Source: JADKAV01 sp963704075 (lineage in GTDB: Bacteria > Actinomycetota > Actinomycetes > S36-B12 > UBA10799). Taken from it: a stretch of DNA of 37,031 nucleotides. The notes under the pieces were generated by a model. It ran no database searches. It had not been told where the DNA came from and saw only the letters and a list, made by a program, of their open reading frames with translations. The stretch is from the NCBI GenBank assembly GCA_963704075.1, contig CAVPGV010000022.1, forward strand, positions 1 to 37,031. The letters are read 5' to 3'. A program made the translations under genes and the position numbers. Positions 22,393 to 31,705 of the stretch are shown here, piece after piece. Each line of letters opens with the position of its first letter. Position 1 is the first letter of the stretch.

Positions 22393-23534
22393 GTCGAGTA
22401 CGCCGAGTTCTCGTGGACGTATTCGGTGGTCAGGTCCGTGGTCACGATCGTGGCCTCGTCGGATCCGGCGTGCAAGTCGACGAGCACGCTGATCTCCCGG
22501 GCCGACAGGTCCACCGATTCGCGCGGTTCCCCCGGACCGGAATCCCGGCAGACCATGACACCGTTGATCGCGACGTCGACGCGCAGCGGATCGAACTGCG
22601 CGTCGGTGGTTCCAACCGCCGACAGGACCCTGCCCCAGTTCGGGTCCTCGCCGAACATCGCGCACTTGAACAACGCGCTGCGCGCCACGGCGCGGGCGAC
22701 GACCACGGCCTCTGCTTCGCTGGCTGCGGAGGTCACTGTGACGTCGATGAGTTTGCTGGCCCCTTCGGCGTCAGCGGCCAGTTGCCGCGACAGGTCCGCG
22801 CACACCTGCTGCAGCCCGCCGGCGAAGGATGCGTCTGCGGGCACCCCGCTCGCACCGCTGGCCATGACGATCACCGTGTCGTTGGTCGACATGCAGCCGT
22901 CGGCGTCGACGCGGTCGAAGGTGGTGGCGACCGCTGCCCGGAACGCCTGGTCCAATTCTTGGGTTCCGACCGCCGCATCGGTGGTGATCACCGAGAGCAT
23001 GGTGGCCATACCCGGGGCGAGCATCCCCGCACCCTTGGCCATCCCCCCGATCCGGTACCCGGCTTCGAAGGTGGCGGTCTTGGGCACACTGTCCGTGGTC
23101 ATGATGGCTTCGGCCGCGAGTTCTCCGCCGGCGGGGTTCGCCGTCGCGATGGCTTGCCGGACCGCTGGCAACAGCTTGGGCATGTCCAGGCGTTCGCCGA
23201 TGAGGCCCGTGGAGCAGATCGCAACGTCGATCGGCCCGATCCCCAGCACCTCGGCGGCGACTTCCGCGGTGTGATGGGTGTCGGCGAAACCCTCGGGTCC
23301 GGTGCAGGCGTTCGCTCCGCCGGAGTTGAGCACTACAGCGCGCAAGCGGCCGTCGGTCAGGACCTGCTGGGACCACAACACCGGGGCAGCCGCGATCCGG
23401 TTGCTGGTGAAGACAGCGGCAGCGTTCTGATCCGGGCCGTCGTTGATGACCACGGCGACATCCGGGGTGCCGGATGCCTTGAGCCCCGCGACCACCCCGG
23501 CGGCCCGGAATCCCTTGGCGAAAGTGACGCTCAC
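22389..23534 (-). CDS. argJ: Glutamate N-acetyltransferase / N-acetylglutamate synthase (ArgJ)
   Basis: ArgJ recycles the acetyl group from N-acetylornithine to glutamate and, when bifunctional, can use acetyl-CoA. The segment KGAGMLAPGMATMLSVITTD contains the Ala-Thr pair where the precursor cuts itself, leaving the catalytic Thr. The start is GTG at 23534, overlapping the argC stop. Length 381 is slightly short of typical but complete. Whether it is mono- or bifunctional cannot be told from sequence alone. Confidence 0.95.
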   Translation of the reverse strand: MSVTFAKGFRAAGVVAGLKASGTPDVAVVINDGPDQNAAAVFTSNRIAAAPVLWSQQVLTDGRLRAVVLNSGGANACTGPEGFADTHHTAEVAAEVLGIGPIDVAICSTGLIGERLDMPKLLPAVRQAIATANPAGGELAAEAIMTTDSVPKTATFEAGYRIGGMAKGAGMLAPGMATMLSVITTDAAVGTQELDQAFRAAVATTFDRVDADGCMSTNDTVIVMASGASGVPADASFAGGLQQVCADLSRQLAADAEGASKLIDVTVTSAASEAEAVVVARAVARSALFKCAMFGEDPNWGRVLSAVGTTDAQFDPLRVDVAINGVMVCRDSGPGEPRESVDLSAREISVLVDLHAGSDEATIVTTDLTTEYVHENSAYST

Positions 23535-24538
23535 GGTGCGACTCCGTTCACCGGCAGGCCCAGGGTCTCGTCCAGCCCGAGCATGATGTTGGCGTTCTGG
23601 ATGGCCTGACCGGCCGCGCCCTTGCCCAGGTTGTCGATCGCCGAGCAGATCACCACCCGGCCGGAATGCTCGTCATGGGCCCATTGCAGAACCGCCGCGT
23701 TGGTGCCCAGTGTCATCTGCGTGGCCGGCCACTGCCCGGCGGGCAGCAGTCGCACGAAGGGCTCCCGCGCATACGCCTCGGACAGACAGTCTCCGATGGC
23801 TGCGGGGTCGACACCCTGGGTCAGTGGCGCGGTGACGGTCGCCAGAATGCCACGTGCCATCGGCGCGAGCAGGGGCGTGAAACTCAGTCGGGCGCCGTGC
23901 CCGAGAGTCTGTTCGATCTCGGGGATGTGCTGGTGCACCCCACCCACTTTGTAAGCACGCACGCCGGAGGTGACCTCGCTGGCCAACAACGGCACGGAAG
24001 GTGAGCGGCCGGCACCCGTGGTCCCACTGGCGGCGACCACGACCAGTTCACGTGCGTCGACCAGCCCGGCATCAACCAAGGGGGCCGCGGCCAGAGTGAC
24101 CGCGGTTGCGTAACAACCCGGGTTGGCAACGGTCTTCGAGGCAGCGATATGAATGCGCCGACCGGGTAGTTCCGGCAGTCCGTACGTCCATGTGCCCGCG
24201 TGTCCGGTGCCGTAGTACGTGCGCCACGCACTGGGGTCGTGCAACCGGAAGTCGGCCCCGAGGTCCACCACCGGCGTGGACAGCGCTTCGGCGTATTGAG
24301 CCGATTGTGAGTGCGGCAACGCCATGAACACGAAGTCGACGTCGATGTCGCCAGCGTCGAAGGTGGTCACCTCGAGATCGGCGAGGCTCGCCACGTGGGG
24401 GTGCAGGGCCCCCACGCTCTGCCCTGCTGAGGCGTTCGCCCACACCCGGGTCACCTGCAGATCGGGGTGGTCGGCCAGAAGCCGCAGCAGTTCGCCACCG
24501 CCATAGCCGGATGCGCCCAGCACGCCCACGGAAACCAT
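23531..24538 (-). CDS. argC: N-acetyl-gamma-glutamyl-phosphate reductase
   Basis: NADPH-dependent reductase, third step of arginine synthesis. The N-terminal nucleotide-binding motif is VGVLGASGYGGGELLRLL and the catalytic cysteine is in NPGCYATAVTL. The 335-residue length is normal. It is the first gene of the argCJBDRGH operon. There is no Shine-Dalgarno before the ATG. A good -10 lies close to it, so the mRNA may be leaderless. Confidence 0.96.
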   Translation of the reverse strand: MVSVGVLGASGYGGGELLRLLADHPDLQVTRVWANASAGQSVGALHPHVASLADLEVTTFDAGDIDVDFVFMALPHSQSAQYAEALSTPVVDLGADFRLHDPSAWRTYYGTGHAGTWTYGLPELPGRRIHIAASKTVANPGCYATAVTLAAAPLVDAGLVDARELVVVAASGTTGAGRSPSVPLLASEVTSGVRAYKVGGVHQHIPEIEQTLGHGARLSFTPLLAPMARGILATVTAPLTQGVDPAAIGDCLSEAYAREPFVRLLPAGQWPATQMTLGTNAAVLQWAHDEHSGRVVICSAIDNLGKGAAGQAIQNANIMLGLDETLGLPVNGVAP

Positions 24539-24546
24539 GAGCAGAC

Positions 24547-24575
24547 TCTATACGCATACACGCATAGATATTCAG
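24547..24575 (-). promoter_or_regulatory. argC promoter with candidate ARG box
   Basis: On the minus strand a -10 TATAGA (24547-24552) follows a weak -35 CTGAAT (24570-24575) at 17 bp. An imperfect palindrome at 24548-24567 (ctatacgcatacacgcatag, 7 of 10 positions in each half) covers the -10 and spacer. Its AT-rich TAT/CAT halves suit an ArgR site. Transcription would start within a few bases of the argC ATG at 24538. Confidence 0.6.
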
Positions 24576-24647
24576 CGGGGGGCCGGGAGCGCTTGGTGGG
24601 AGCAATCCGGTGGCGCGACATCCGGTGCCGTCCGACAAGATGGGTGT

Positions 24648-26300
24648 ATGCGCCCCTTGGATCCACTGCGCGCCATGGCCGATGCCGCGGACATCGCCAA
24701 GGCCGGATCGTTCGGGGTACTTCGCTCCGGGTTGGCCAGGCCCCGTAACCCCTGGGTCGCAGCCGGAATGCTCTCTGCCTTCCGCAAGTGGGGCACGACC
24801 CCAGCCCTCGGTTTCGCCCTCGGCGCGGTGCGCGATGCCGAAGCCACGGCGATCGTGGATGTCGACGATCCGATGCAGGAGGAGGTCTCCTTCGCCGAGG
24901 CCGAGTACCGCACGACCGTTCTGGCCAATTCGCTGCTCGACCGCGGCGCCCAACCCGGCACCACGGTGGGAATTCTGGGTCGCAATTCGCGCCCATACGC
25001 CGAGACGATCGTCGCGGTTTCACGCACGGGCGCGGACCTCGTCTACCTCAACACCGGATCGAACGCCGAGCAGGTGGCTGCCGCGTGCGCCGCCCATGAC
25101 ATCACCATGCTCATCCACGACCAGGAGTTCGCCGAGATCTGTCCCGACGAGGTCCTGTCCCTCGGCCTCGACGACCCGGCCGGCATCCCCCTTCTGGACT
25201 CCATGCCCGACAGCGGTGATGTGGGCACCGTGCGCACACCCTCCAAGCACGTGATCCTGTCCAGCGGCACCACCGGCGGACCGTTGCGCGGTGCGGCACG
25301 TACGACAGCGCCATTGGATTCGGTGGCGGCTCTCCTGCATGCGTTCCCCACACGGTTGGGTGCGGTCACCCTGATCGCAGCTCCGATGTTCCACGCCTGG
25401 GGCTGGATGCACCACCGGATGGCCACCGTGATGGACAACACCCAGGTTCTGGTGCGCCATCCCGATCCCGAACGCATCCTGGCACTGGTGCAGGCCTACG
25501 AGGTGGAAACGGTGATCACCGTCCCCGTGGTCCTCAAGCGCCTCGTCGAACTTCCGCAGGCGACCAAGGACAAGTACGACTCCTCCTCGCTGCGCTGTGT
25601 CGCCGTGTCCGGATCCGCCATTCCCGGCGACCTCGCCATCCAGTTCATGGACGACTTCGGGGACGTGCTCTACAACCTCTACGGGACCACGGAGGCGGCC
25701 TACGCGACGATCGCGGCACCGGCCGACCTGCGGGAGGATCCGCACACTGCCGGCCGCCCGATGCCGGGGGTCAGAGTCGCGGTGTTCGACCGGAAAGGGC
25801 GGCCGGTGCCGCACGGAACGGATGGCCGGGTGTACGTGCGCAGCCGCACCTCCATCGACGAATACGTAGCCGACGGCACCCGCGGCACAGTCAAGGGTAT
25901 GGTCGCGACCGGCGACATCGGATGTATCGACGAGCAGGGCCGCCTCACGATCAAGGGCAGGGCCGACGACGTAGTCGTCACAGGCGGAGAGAACGTCCAC
26001 CCGACCGAGGTGGAAGAAGTCCTGCGCGACCACCCAGCCCTGGCCGACGTTGCCGTCACCGGGCGTCCCGACCCGGTCTACGGATCGACCCTGGTCGCGC
26101 ACGTGGTCCTCGCCCCGGGTGCGGAGTTGAGCGACCAGGAACTGCTGGCCTGGTCGCGCGAGCACCTCGGACCCCACCACCGACCGCGCGAAGTCCGGCG
26201 GGTGGACGAACTTCCCCGCAACGCCACCGGCAAGGTCCTTCGACGGGTGCTCACCGGTGAGGTGCGCATGGAGGACCTGGACGAGGAAGACCTGCTGTAG
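24648..26300 (+). CDS. AMP-binding acyl-CoA synthetase (FadD-like)
   Basis: Adenylate-forming enzyme of 550 residues, expected to activate a carboxylic acid through an acyl-AMP to acyl-CoA. The P-loop reads SSGTTGGPLRGA at residues 205-216. The usual PKG lysine is replaced by Leu-Arg. The rest is canonical: YNLYGTTEAAYA, VATGDIGCIDEQG, GRADDVVVTGGENVHPTEVE, and the C-terminal lysine region LPRNATGKVLRRVL. The start is ATG at 24648, where sequence similarity to the family plausibly begins. A longer in-frame start at 24537 would overlap argC. It is divergent from argC. The substrate is unknown. Confidence 0.9.
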   Translation: MRPLDPLRAMADAADIAKAGSFGVLRSGLARPRNPWVAAGMLSAFRKWGTTPALGFALGAVRDAEATAIVDVDDPMQEEVSFAEAEYRTTVLANSLLDRGAQPGTTVGILGRNSRPYAETIVAVSRTGADLVYLNTGSNAEQVAAACAAHDITMLIHDQEFAEICPDEVLSLGLDDPAGIPLLDSMPDSGDVGTVRTPSKHVILSSGTTGGPLRGAARTTAPLDSVAALLHAFPTRLGAVTLIAAPMFHAWGWMHHRMATVMDNTQVLVRHPDPERILALVQAYEVETVITVPVVLKRLVELPQATKDKYDSSSLRCVAVSGSAIPGDLAIQFMDDFGDVLYNLYGTTEAAYATIAAPADLREDPHTAGRPMPGVRVAVFDRKGRPVPHGTDGRVYVRSRTSIDEYVADGTRGTVKGMVATGDIGCIDEQGRLTIKGRADDVVVTGGENVHPTEVEEVLRDHPALADVAVTGRPDPVYGSTLVAHVVLAPGAELSDQELLAWSREHLGPHHRPREVRRVDELPRNATGKVLRRVLTGEVRMEDLDEEDLL

Positions 26301-26416
26301 TAGCCGTTCGCGGCCGGGCCCCCGCAATTGCTGACAACTCGATCGGTCAGAGGTTGAAGCATCGGCCCAGCCCACGAGTGGATGCACCGGATGCTCTCGG
26401 ATCGACACTCGACCCT

Positions 26417-28855
26417 TCAGCCCCGCAGTTCAGCACCCAACTGCGCGGCCGCCGCCAAGGCGGCACCCCGCACCGCCGCGATGTCTTCGTCGGTGAGCGT
26501 CCGATCGGTGGCGCGCATGCGTAGCGCGAAGGCCAGCGACTTCTTGCCCTCAGGCACTTGCGGGCCTGAGTAGACGTCGAACAGGCGCACGCTCTCCAGC
26601 AAGTCCCCGCCGCCGTCGGTCAGGGCACGTCGCAAGGACTCGGCGCTGATCGCGTCGTCCACGACCAGTGCCACGTCCTCTTTGGCAACCGGGAACGTCG
26701 AGACCTCTGGGGCAGGCACAACCGGGGATGCCGCGCCAAGCACAACGGACAGGTCGATCTCGGCTACGACACTGCGCGCGGGCAGACCATAGGCACTCAC
26801 CACGTCCGGGTGCAGTTCGCCGGCGTGACCCACCACGACCCCGCCGGCCGAAAGCCGCGCACAGCGGCCGGGGTGCCAGGGGGCGTGAACATCTGCCTCG
26901 ACCTCCAGCGCGACGCCGACAGAACCTGCGACCGCCTGACTGAGCCGGATGGCGTCAGACCAGTCGACAGACCGGGCCGCGCCCCACCAACCGGCCTGCG
27001 ACCAATCACCGCACAACACCAGGCCCAGGTGTTCGGGCTGTCGGGGCAGCGCTGAGAGCATCTCCTGGACCACGGTCGCCGGTGGTCGACTGCCGGCCGA
27101 CGCGACCGGAACGCTGACCTCGTCGAGGTCACGGAAGACCTGCCCGTACTCGTAGAGGTGCAGCGACTCCGAACCCCGGGAGACGTTGCGCCGCGCGATG
27201 GCCAGCAAGCCCGGCAGCAGCGTGGTCCGCATCAGTGGCTGTTGATCGTTCAGCGGGTTCGCCAAGGTCACGGCCGTGCGGCGCGGGTCGTCGGCGGGCA
27301 GGCCCAGCGCATCGAGGTCCGCCTCACCGACGAACGGATAGCTGAGCACCTCTACCAAGCCCAGCTCCGCAGGACGACGCCGCAGCTGCCGCAGCAGGCG
27401 ATCGTGCGTGCTCAACCCCACACCCGTTCCCATCGCCGGACCGCGGGACGGAATGGTCTCGTAGCCCACGACGCGGGCCACCTCTTCGACGAGGTCGATG
27501 GGAGCGGTCAGGTCAGGGCGCCAACTCGGTACATCGACGTGATCACCCTCGATGGTGCACCCGATCCCGGTGAGGATCTCGCGGGCACGGTCCGCGGGGA
27601 TGTCCACACCCACGATCCGGGTCGGCAGGTCCATCGGCAGGCTGATCGCAGCGACGGGCTCGCGGTGATCGATGTCGACCAGACCGCCGATCCTTGCCCC
27701 CGCCAGTTCGGAGAACAGCGCCGCTGCCCGGTCCGAGGCGATCCGTGCGAGGTCGGAATCGACGCCGCGCTCGAAACGCCTGGAGGCCTCCGACGACAAC
27801 TTGTGCCGCCGCGACGTACCTGCGACCTGTGAAGCACCGAAGTGGGCAGCTTCCAGGACCACATTCGTGCTGTTCTCATCGATCTCGGTGGTGAGCCCAC
27901 CCATCACCCCTGCCAGGGCGACCGCTCCCGAGTCGTCGGCGATCACGACGTCATCGGGGTCGAGGATGCGCTTGACGTGGTCGAGCGTTTCGAGCTGCTC
28001 GCCGGAATCCGGGCGGCGGATCTGGATCGCGCCTCGGACCTTGTCCGCGTCGAAGGCGTGCAGCGGCTGCCCGAGCTCGAGCATCACGTAGTTCGTGATG
28101 TCCACGGCGAGGCTCACCGGGCGCATGCCGCACTGATTCAACCTGCGGACCATGTAGTCGGGGCTGGCTGCGGCCGGATCGATTCCGGACAGCGTGCGAG
28201 CCGTGAAGCGGTCGGCGCCGTATCGCAGGTCGATCGGCTGCTGCGGTCCGTCAACGGGCATCTCGGAGACCAGGGACGCCGGGTCGGTGAACTCGACTCC
28301 GTAGGCCAATGCTGCTTCCCGGGCGATACCGCGGATCGACAGGCAGTATCCGCGGTCCGGCGTGACGGCGATGTCAAGGACCGCATCGTCCAGGCCCAGC
28401 ACCGGCCGAGCGTCCTGTCCCAGCTCACCATCGGCCAGGACGAGGATGCCGTCGTACTCGTCGTTGATCCCGAGTTCGCGCCCGGAACAGATCATGCCGT
28501 CGCTGACGTGACCGTAGGTCTTCCGGGCGCTGATCGCGAATCCGCCGGGAAGTACCGAACCGGGCAGGGCGGCAACGATCAGGTCCCCTTCGGCGAAGTT
28601 CGTCGCACCGCAGATGATCCCACGGGTCTGGTCGCCGAGATCCACCTGGCAGAACCGGATCGGCTTCTTGAACTCGGTCAGTTCCTCGATCTGCGTCACC
28701 CGACCGACCAGCAACGGGCCGGTGATCGCGCTGCCCAACTCCTCGACGGTCTCGACCTCCAGGCCGATCGCAATCAGTCTCTCCGCGAGGTCACGCGCGG
28801 ATACGTCTTCGGGCAGAGCGGCGTATTCCTTGATCCAACTCAGTGGTGCGCGCAT
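26417..28855 (-). CDS. pheT: Phenylalanyl-tRNA synthetase beta subunit
   Basis: The 812-residue subunit begins MRAPLSWIKEYAALPEDVSA. In order there is an EMAP/OB tRNA-binding domain (about 40-150, with GLEVETVEELG), B3/B4 editing domain (VTPDRGYCLSIRGIAREAAL), B5 domain, catalytic-core-like B6/B7 region, and a C-terminal ferredoxin-fold anticodon-binding domain (VSTFPVAKEDVALVVDD). Its ATG shares one base with the pheS stop (TGATG), so the two subunits are coupled. No frame break seen. Confidence 0.96.
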   Translation of the reverse strand: MRAPLSWIKEYAALPEDVSARDLAERLIAIGLEVETVEELGSAITGPLLVGRVTQIEELTEFKKPIRFCQVDLGDQTRGIICGATNFAEGDLIVAALPGSVLPGGFAISARKTYGHVSDGMICSGRELGINDEYDGILVLADGELGQDARPVLGLDDAVLDIAVTPDRGYCLSIRGIAREAALAYGVEFTDPASLVSEMPVDGPQQPIDLRYGADRFTARTLSGIDPAAASPDYMVRRLNQCGMRPVSLAVDITNYVMLELGQPLHAFDADKVRGAIQIRRPDSGEQLETLDHVKRILDPDDVVIADDSGAVALAGVMGGLTTEIDENSTNVVLEAAHFGASQVAGTSRRHKLSSEASRRFERGVDSDLARIASDRAAALFSELAGARIGGLVDIDHREPVAAISLPMDLPTRIVGVDIPADRAREILTGIGCTIEGDHVDVPSWRPDLTAPIDLVEEVARVVGYETIPSRGPAMGTGVGLSTHDRLLRQLRRRPAELGLVEVLSYPFVGEADLDALGLPADDPRRTAVTLANPLNDQQPLMRTTLLPGLLAIARRNVSRGSESLHLYEYGQVFRDLDEVSVPVASAGSRPPATVVQEMLSALPRQPEHLGLVLCGDWSQAGWWGAARSVDWSDAIRLSQAVAGSVGVALEVEADVHAPWHPGRCARLSAGGVVVGHAGELHPDVVSAYGLPARSVVAEIDLSVVLGAASPVVPAPEVSTFPVAKEDVALVVDDAISAESLRRALTDGGGDLLESVRLFDVYSGPQVPEGKKSLAFALRMRATDRTLTDEDIAAVRGAALAAAAQLGAELRG

Positions 28856-29964
28856 CAGCTGTCCATTCCGAAGGCAGTGGTGAAGCGGACGTCGCCCTCG
28901 ACGAGGTCGCGCATGTCGGTGATCCCGTGGCGGAACATGAGGGTGCGCTCGATGCCCATCCCGAAGGCGAAGCCGGTGTACACGTCGGGGTCGATGCCGC
29001 ACGACTGCAGGACGCGCGGATTGACCATTCCACACCCGCCCCACTCGATCCACCCTTCGGACGAGCACGTGCGGCAGCTGCGGTCGGGGTCACCCACGCT
29101 CTCGCCCCGGCAGGCGAAGCACTCGAGGTCCACCTCGGCGCTCGGCTCGGTGAACGGGAAGTAGCTCGGGCGCAGGCGGGTGACGATGCCCTCCCCGAAC
29201 ATGGTCGACGCGAACCAGTCGAGCGTCGACTTCAGGTCCACCATGCTCAACCCCTTGTCGACGGCCAGGCCCTCGACCTGGTGGAAGACCGGCGTGTGCG
29301 TCGCGTCGAGCTCATCGGTCCGGTAGACCCGCCCCGGGCATACGACGTAGACCGGCGGCGGCTGGTCGAGCAGGGTGCGGATCTGCAGGGGGGAGGTGTG
29401 GGTTCGCAGCACGGCACCACTGTCAGGTGTGCCCACGAAGAAGGTGTCCTGCATGGTGCGGGCCGGGTGGTCGCGGTCGATGTTCAGCGCATCGAAGTTG
29501 AACCACTCGGATTCGAGCTCCGGACCTTCCACGACGCCGTAGCCGATGGAGACGAACGCGTCGGCGATGTGTTCGCTGATGGTGTGGATCGGGTGGCGCG
29601 CCCCGATCGGTTCCCGGTCGTTGAGCATCGTCACGTCGACCCGTTCGGCGGTGAGGATGCGCTCGCGTTCGGCCTGTTTGAGATCGGCCTCCCGAGCCTT
29701 GAGCGCCTGGTTGACCCGACCACGGGCCGCCCCAACCGCCTTGCCGGACGCGGCCTTCGCGCTGGGGGGCAAGGCCGCGATCTCCCGGTTGGCCAGGGCC
29801 AGTGGGGAGCGATCGCCGGCGTGGTCGATGCGGGCCTGCTTCAATGCGGCGAGGTCCGCGGCGGCAGCGATGGCTGCGAGGGCCGCGTCGACGGCCTCCT
29901 GCAGGTTCGCCGGATCGAGCGCGGCGGGCATCACGGGATCGAAGTTCTTGTTGGGTGCGGACAC
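28855..29964 (-). CDS. pheS: Phenylalanyl-tRNA synthetase alpha subunit
   Basis: Catalytic class II subunit, 369 residues. After a helical N-terminal coiled coil comes motif 2 (PGRVYRTDELDATHTPVFHQVEG) and motif 3 (FGMGIERTLMFRHGI). Between them is a four-cysteine insertion (CFACRG and CRTC) that looks like a small zinc ribbon, also found in PheS of some other phyla. The start is GTG at 29964. A -10 (TAGAAT) sits 6 nt upstream, so the transcript may begin at the start codon. Confidence 0.96.
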   Translation of the reverse strand: MSAPNKNFDPVMPAALDPANLQEAVDAALAAIAAAADLAALKQARIDHAGDRSPLALANREIAALPPSAKAASGKAVGAARGRVNQALKAREADLKQAERERILTAERVDVTMLNDREPIGARHPIHTISEHIADAFVSIGYGVVEGPELESEWFNFDALNIDRDHPARTMQDTFFVGTPDSGAVLRTHTSPLQIRTLLDQPPPVYVVCPGRVYRTDELDATHTPVFHQVEGLAVDKGLSMVDLKSTLDWFASTMFGEGIVTRLRPSYFPFTEPSAEVDLECFACRGESVGDPDRSCRTCSSEGWIEWGGCGMVNPRVLQSCGIDPDVYTGFAFGMGIERTLMFRHGITDMRDLVEGDVRFTTAFGMDS

Positions 29965-29970
29965 CCCTGG

Positions 29971-29976
29971 ATTCTA
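29971..29976 (-). promoter_or_regulatory. -10 element immediately before pheS
   Basis: TAGAAT on the minus strand ends 6 nt before the GTG start of pheS, with no separate Shine-Dalgarno. This is the arrangement of leaderless actinobacterial mRNAs. No convincing -35 is seen. Confidence 0.45.
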
Positions 29977-30017
29977 CGAGGAGGCCTCAAGTTGGTTTCC
30001 AGGTGCACGATGGGGCT

Positions 30018-30950
30018 ATGCACGCTGACACTGTCGACCTCGGCAACGACGTCTTCATGATGGACACCCGTATGGGCGGCTACGAGTCGATCACCTCGTC
30101 GTACCTGATCCGCGGTTCCAAACCGTGCCTGGTCGAAACGGGCACGGCACGTTCGGCGCCGGTGGTGGTTGAGCAGTTGGCGTCCTTGGGGATCGGGGCC
30201 CAGGACCTGGCCACGATCGTCGTGACCCACATCCATCTCGATCACGCGGGCGGCGTCGGCGATCTGGCGCAGGCGTTCCCGAACGCACAGGTCGTGGTGC
30301 ACGAACGTGGTGCCCGACACCTGGCTGATCCCTCCCGGCTGGTGGCCAGCGCACATCGGGTGTTCGGGGAGGTGATGGACCGGTTGTTCGGAGACCTGCG
30401 ACCGACCGACGCACATCGGCTGGTGGCGGTGGGCGACATCGGATCGGTGGACCTCGGCGACGGCCGGCACCTGGCCGCCTTCCACAACCCCGGGCACGCG
30501 TCGCACCACATCGGGCTCGTCGATTCAGCGACCGGCGACCTGTACACCGGGGACGCTGCGGGGGTCTACGTTCCAGAAACCCGCGACGTCCGCCCGGCGA
30601 CTCCGCCGCCGGACTTCAACCTCGACCTGACGTTGAGCTCACTGGCGGCGATGCGGGACGTGGGTCCGACCCGGTTGTTGTTCAGCCACTTCGGACCCGT
30701 CACCGACATCGAAGAGACCCTGGACGCCTCGGTGGACGAGCTGCACGCGTGGGTGGATACGGTGCGTGCGGCGCGGGATGTGTCCCCGGACGCCGATCAC
30801 GCCGTGGCGATGGTCCGCGAGAAGGACCGTGCCCGGCACCCGCGGATGTACACCGACGAGGCGCTGTTGGCAAAGCAGGAGGCGTTGTCGGGAACCGCGG
30901 CCAACGTCGCGGGCATCATGCGATGGCTGGACATGCAGGACAAGTCGTAG
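30018..30950 (+). CDS. Metallo-beta-lactamase-fold hydrolase
   Basis: 310 residues. The metal-binding motif THIHLDHAGG (HxHxDH) is present, with further ligands in HNPGHASHHIG and TGDAAG and a late His in LLFSHFGPV. This is the glyoxalase II-like layout of the MBL superfamily, with a helical C-terminal extension of about 90 residues. The substrate cannot be deduced. It is divergent from pheS (53 nt apart) and ends 1 nt from the convergent rRNA methylase gene. The ribosome site is weak. Confidence 0.86.
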   Translation: MHADTVDLGNDVFMMDTRMGGYESITSSYLIRGSKPCLVETGTARSAPVVVEQLASLGIGAQDLATIVVTHIHLDHAGGVGDLAQAFPNAQVVVHERGARHLADPSRLVASAHRVFGEVMDRLFGDLRPTDAHRLVAVGDIGSVDLGDGRHLAAFHNPGHASHHIGLVDSATGDLYTGDAAGVYVPETRDVRPATPPPDFNLDLTLSSLAAMRDVGPTRLLFSHFGPVTDIEETLDASVDELHAWVDTVRAARDVSPDADHAVAMVREKDRARHPRMYTDEALLAKQEALSGTAANVAGIMRWLDMQDKS

Positions 30951-30951
30951 T

Positions 30952-31701
30952 TCACGTTCGTTGGGCGAAAGCGCTGGCGTACAGACACACAGCGGCAGCG
31001 GATGCGAGGTTGAGCGATTCCGCAGCTCCGAAGATCGGGATCGCCACGGACTCCACCTCAAGCTCCGGTAGACCGTGAGCCTCATTCCCGAACAGCCACA
31101 TGGTGGGCTTTGTCAGGTCGACGTCCCGCAGGTCCCGCACAGCGCCGCCCGACGTGGCAAGAATTTGCACGTCACTGGCCAGGACGTCGCTGAGATCGGC
31201 CTGGGTGAAGGGGACATGGAACAGCGAACCGGCCGTGCTGCGGACCACTTTTCCGTTGTAGGGATCGACACAATCGCCGGTGAAGTACACGGCATCGGCA
31301 CCCGCGGCATCAGCGGTACGCAGAATCGTGCCGGCGTTTCCCGGATCGCGCACATCGTGCAGAACCACCAGCAGTTGCGGATCGATCGGAGGGTGGAAGT
31401 CCAGGAATCGGCACACGGCCGCGATCCCTTGCGGGTGCACGGTCTCGCACATCGCGAGCAGGACCTGCTCCGTCACCTGGGTCACCCGTACACCGGCGTG
31501 GCTGGCCGCATCAGCGATATCCGAATCCCCCACGACGAACACTTCGTCGACGGCCTCGGACCGATGTGCGACAGCTTCCCGAACTCCTTGCGGGCCCTCG
31601 ACCAGGAAGCGCTCAACCTGGTTGCGGAACTTACGGTTCGCGAGACGACGAACGGCCCCGACCCGGTCGGACTTGACCGAAGTGGGGCCGTTCGATGTCA
31701 T
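30952..31701 (-). CDS. SpoU/TrmH-family RNA 2'-O-methyltransferase (TsnR-like)
   Basis: 249 residues of a SPOUT methyltransferase. Motif 1 is LHDVRDPGNAGTILRTADAA, motif 2 WLFGNEAHGL and motif 3 IPIFGAAESLNLASAAAV, which together form the trefoil-knot SAM site. The N-terminus (RRLANRKFRNQVERFLVEG) is the usual substrate-binding domain. Position after rplT matches Mycobacterium tsnR. The RNA target is unknown. It starts 4 nt after rplT. Confidence 0.9.
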   Translation of the reverse strand: MTSNGPTSVKSDRVGAVRRLANRKFRNQVERFLVEGPQGVREAVAHRSEAVDEVFVVGDSDIADAASHAGVRVTQVTEQVLLAMCETVHPQGIAAVCRFLDFHPPIDPQLLVVLHDVRDPGNAGTILRTADAAGADAVYFTGDCVDPYNGKVVRSTAGSLFHVPFTQADLSDVLASDVQILATSGGAVRDLRDVDLTKPTMWLFGNEAHGLPELEVESVAIPIFGAAESLNLASAAAVCLYASAFAQRT

Positions 31702-31705
31702 CGGC

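Noticed and set aside
24537..24647. N-terminal extension of the acyl-CoA synthetase from 24537
   Set aside because: It would overlap argC and its promoter, and the added residues do not resemble the family.
25020..26408. Minus-strand ORF of 462 residues opposite the acyl-CoA synthetase
   Set aside because: High GC leaves the antisense frame open. It lacks family features while the plus strand has full AMP-binding motifs.
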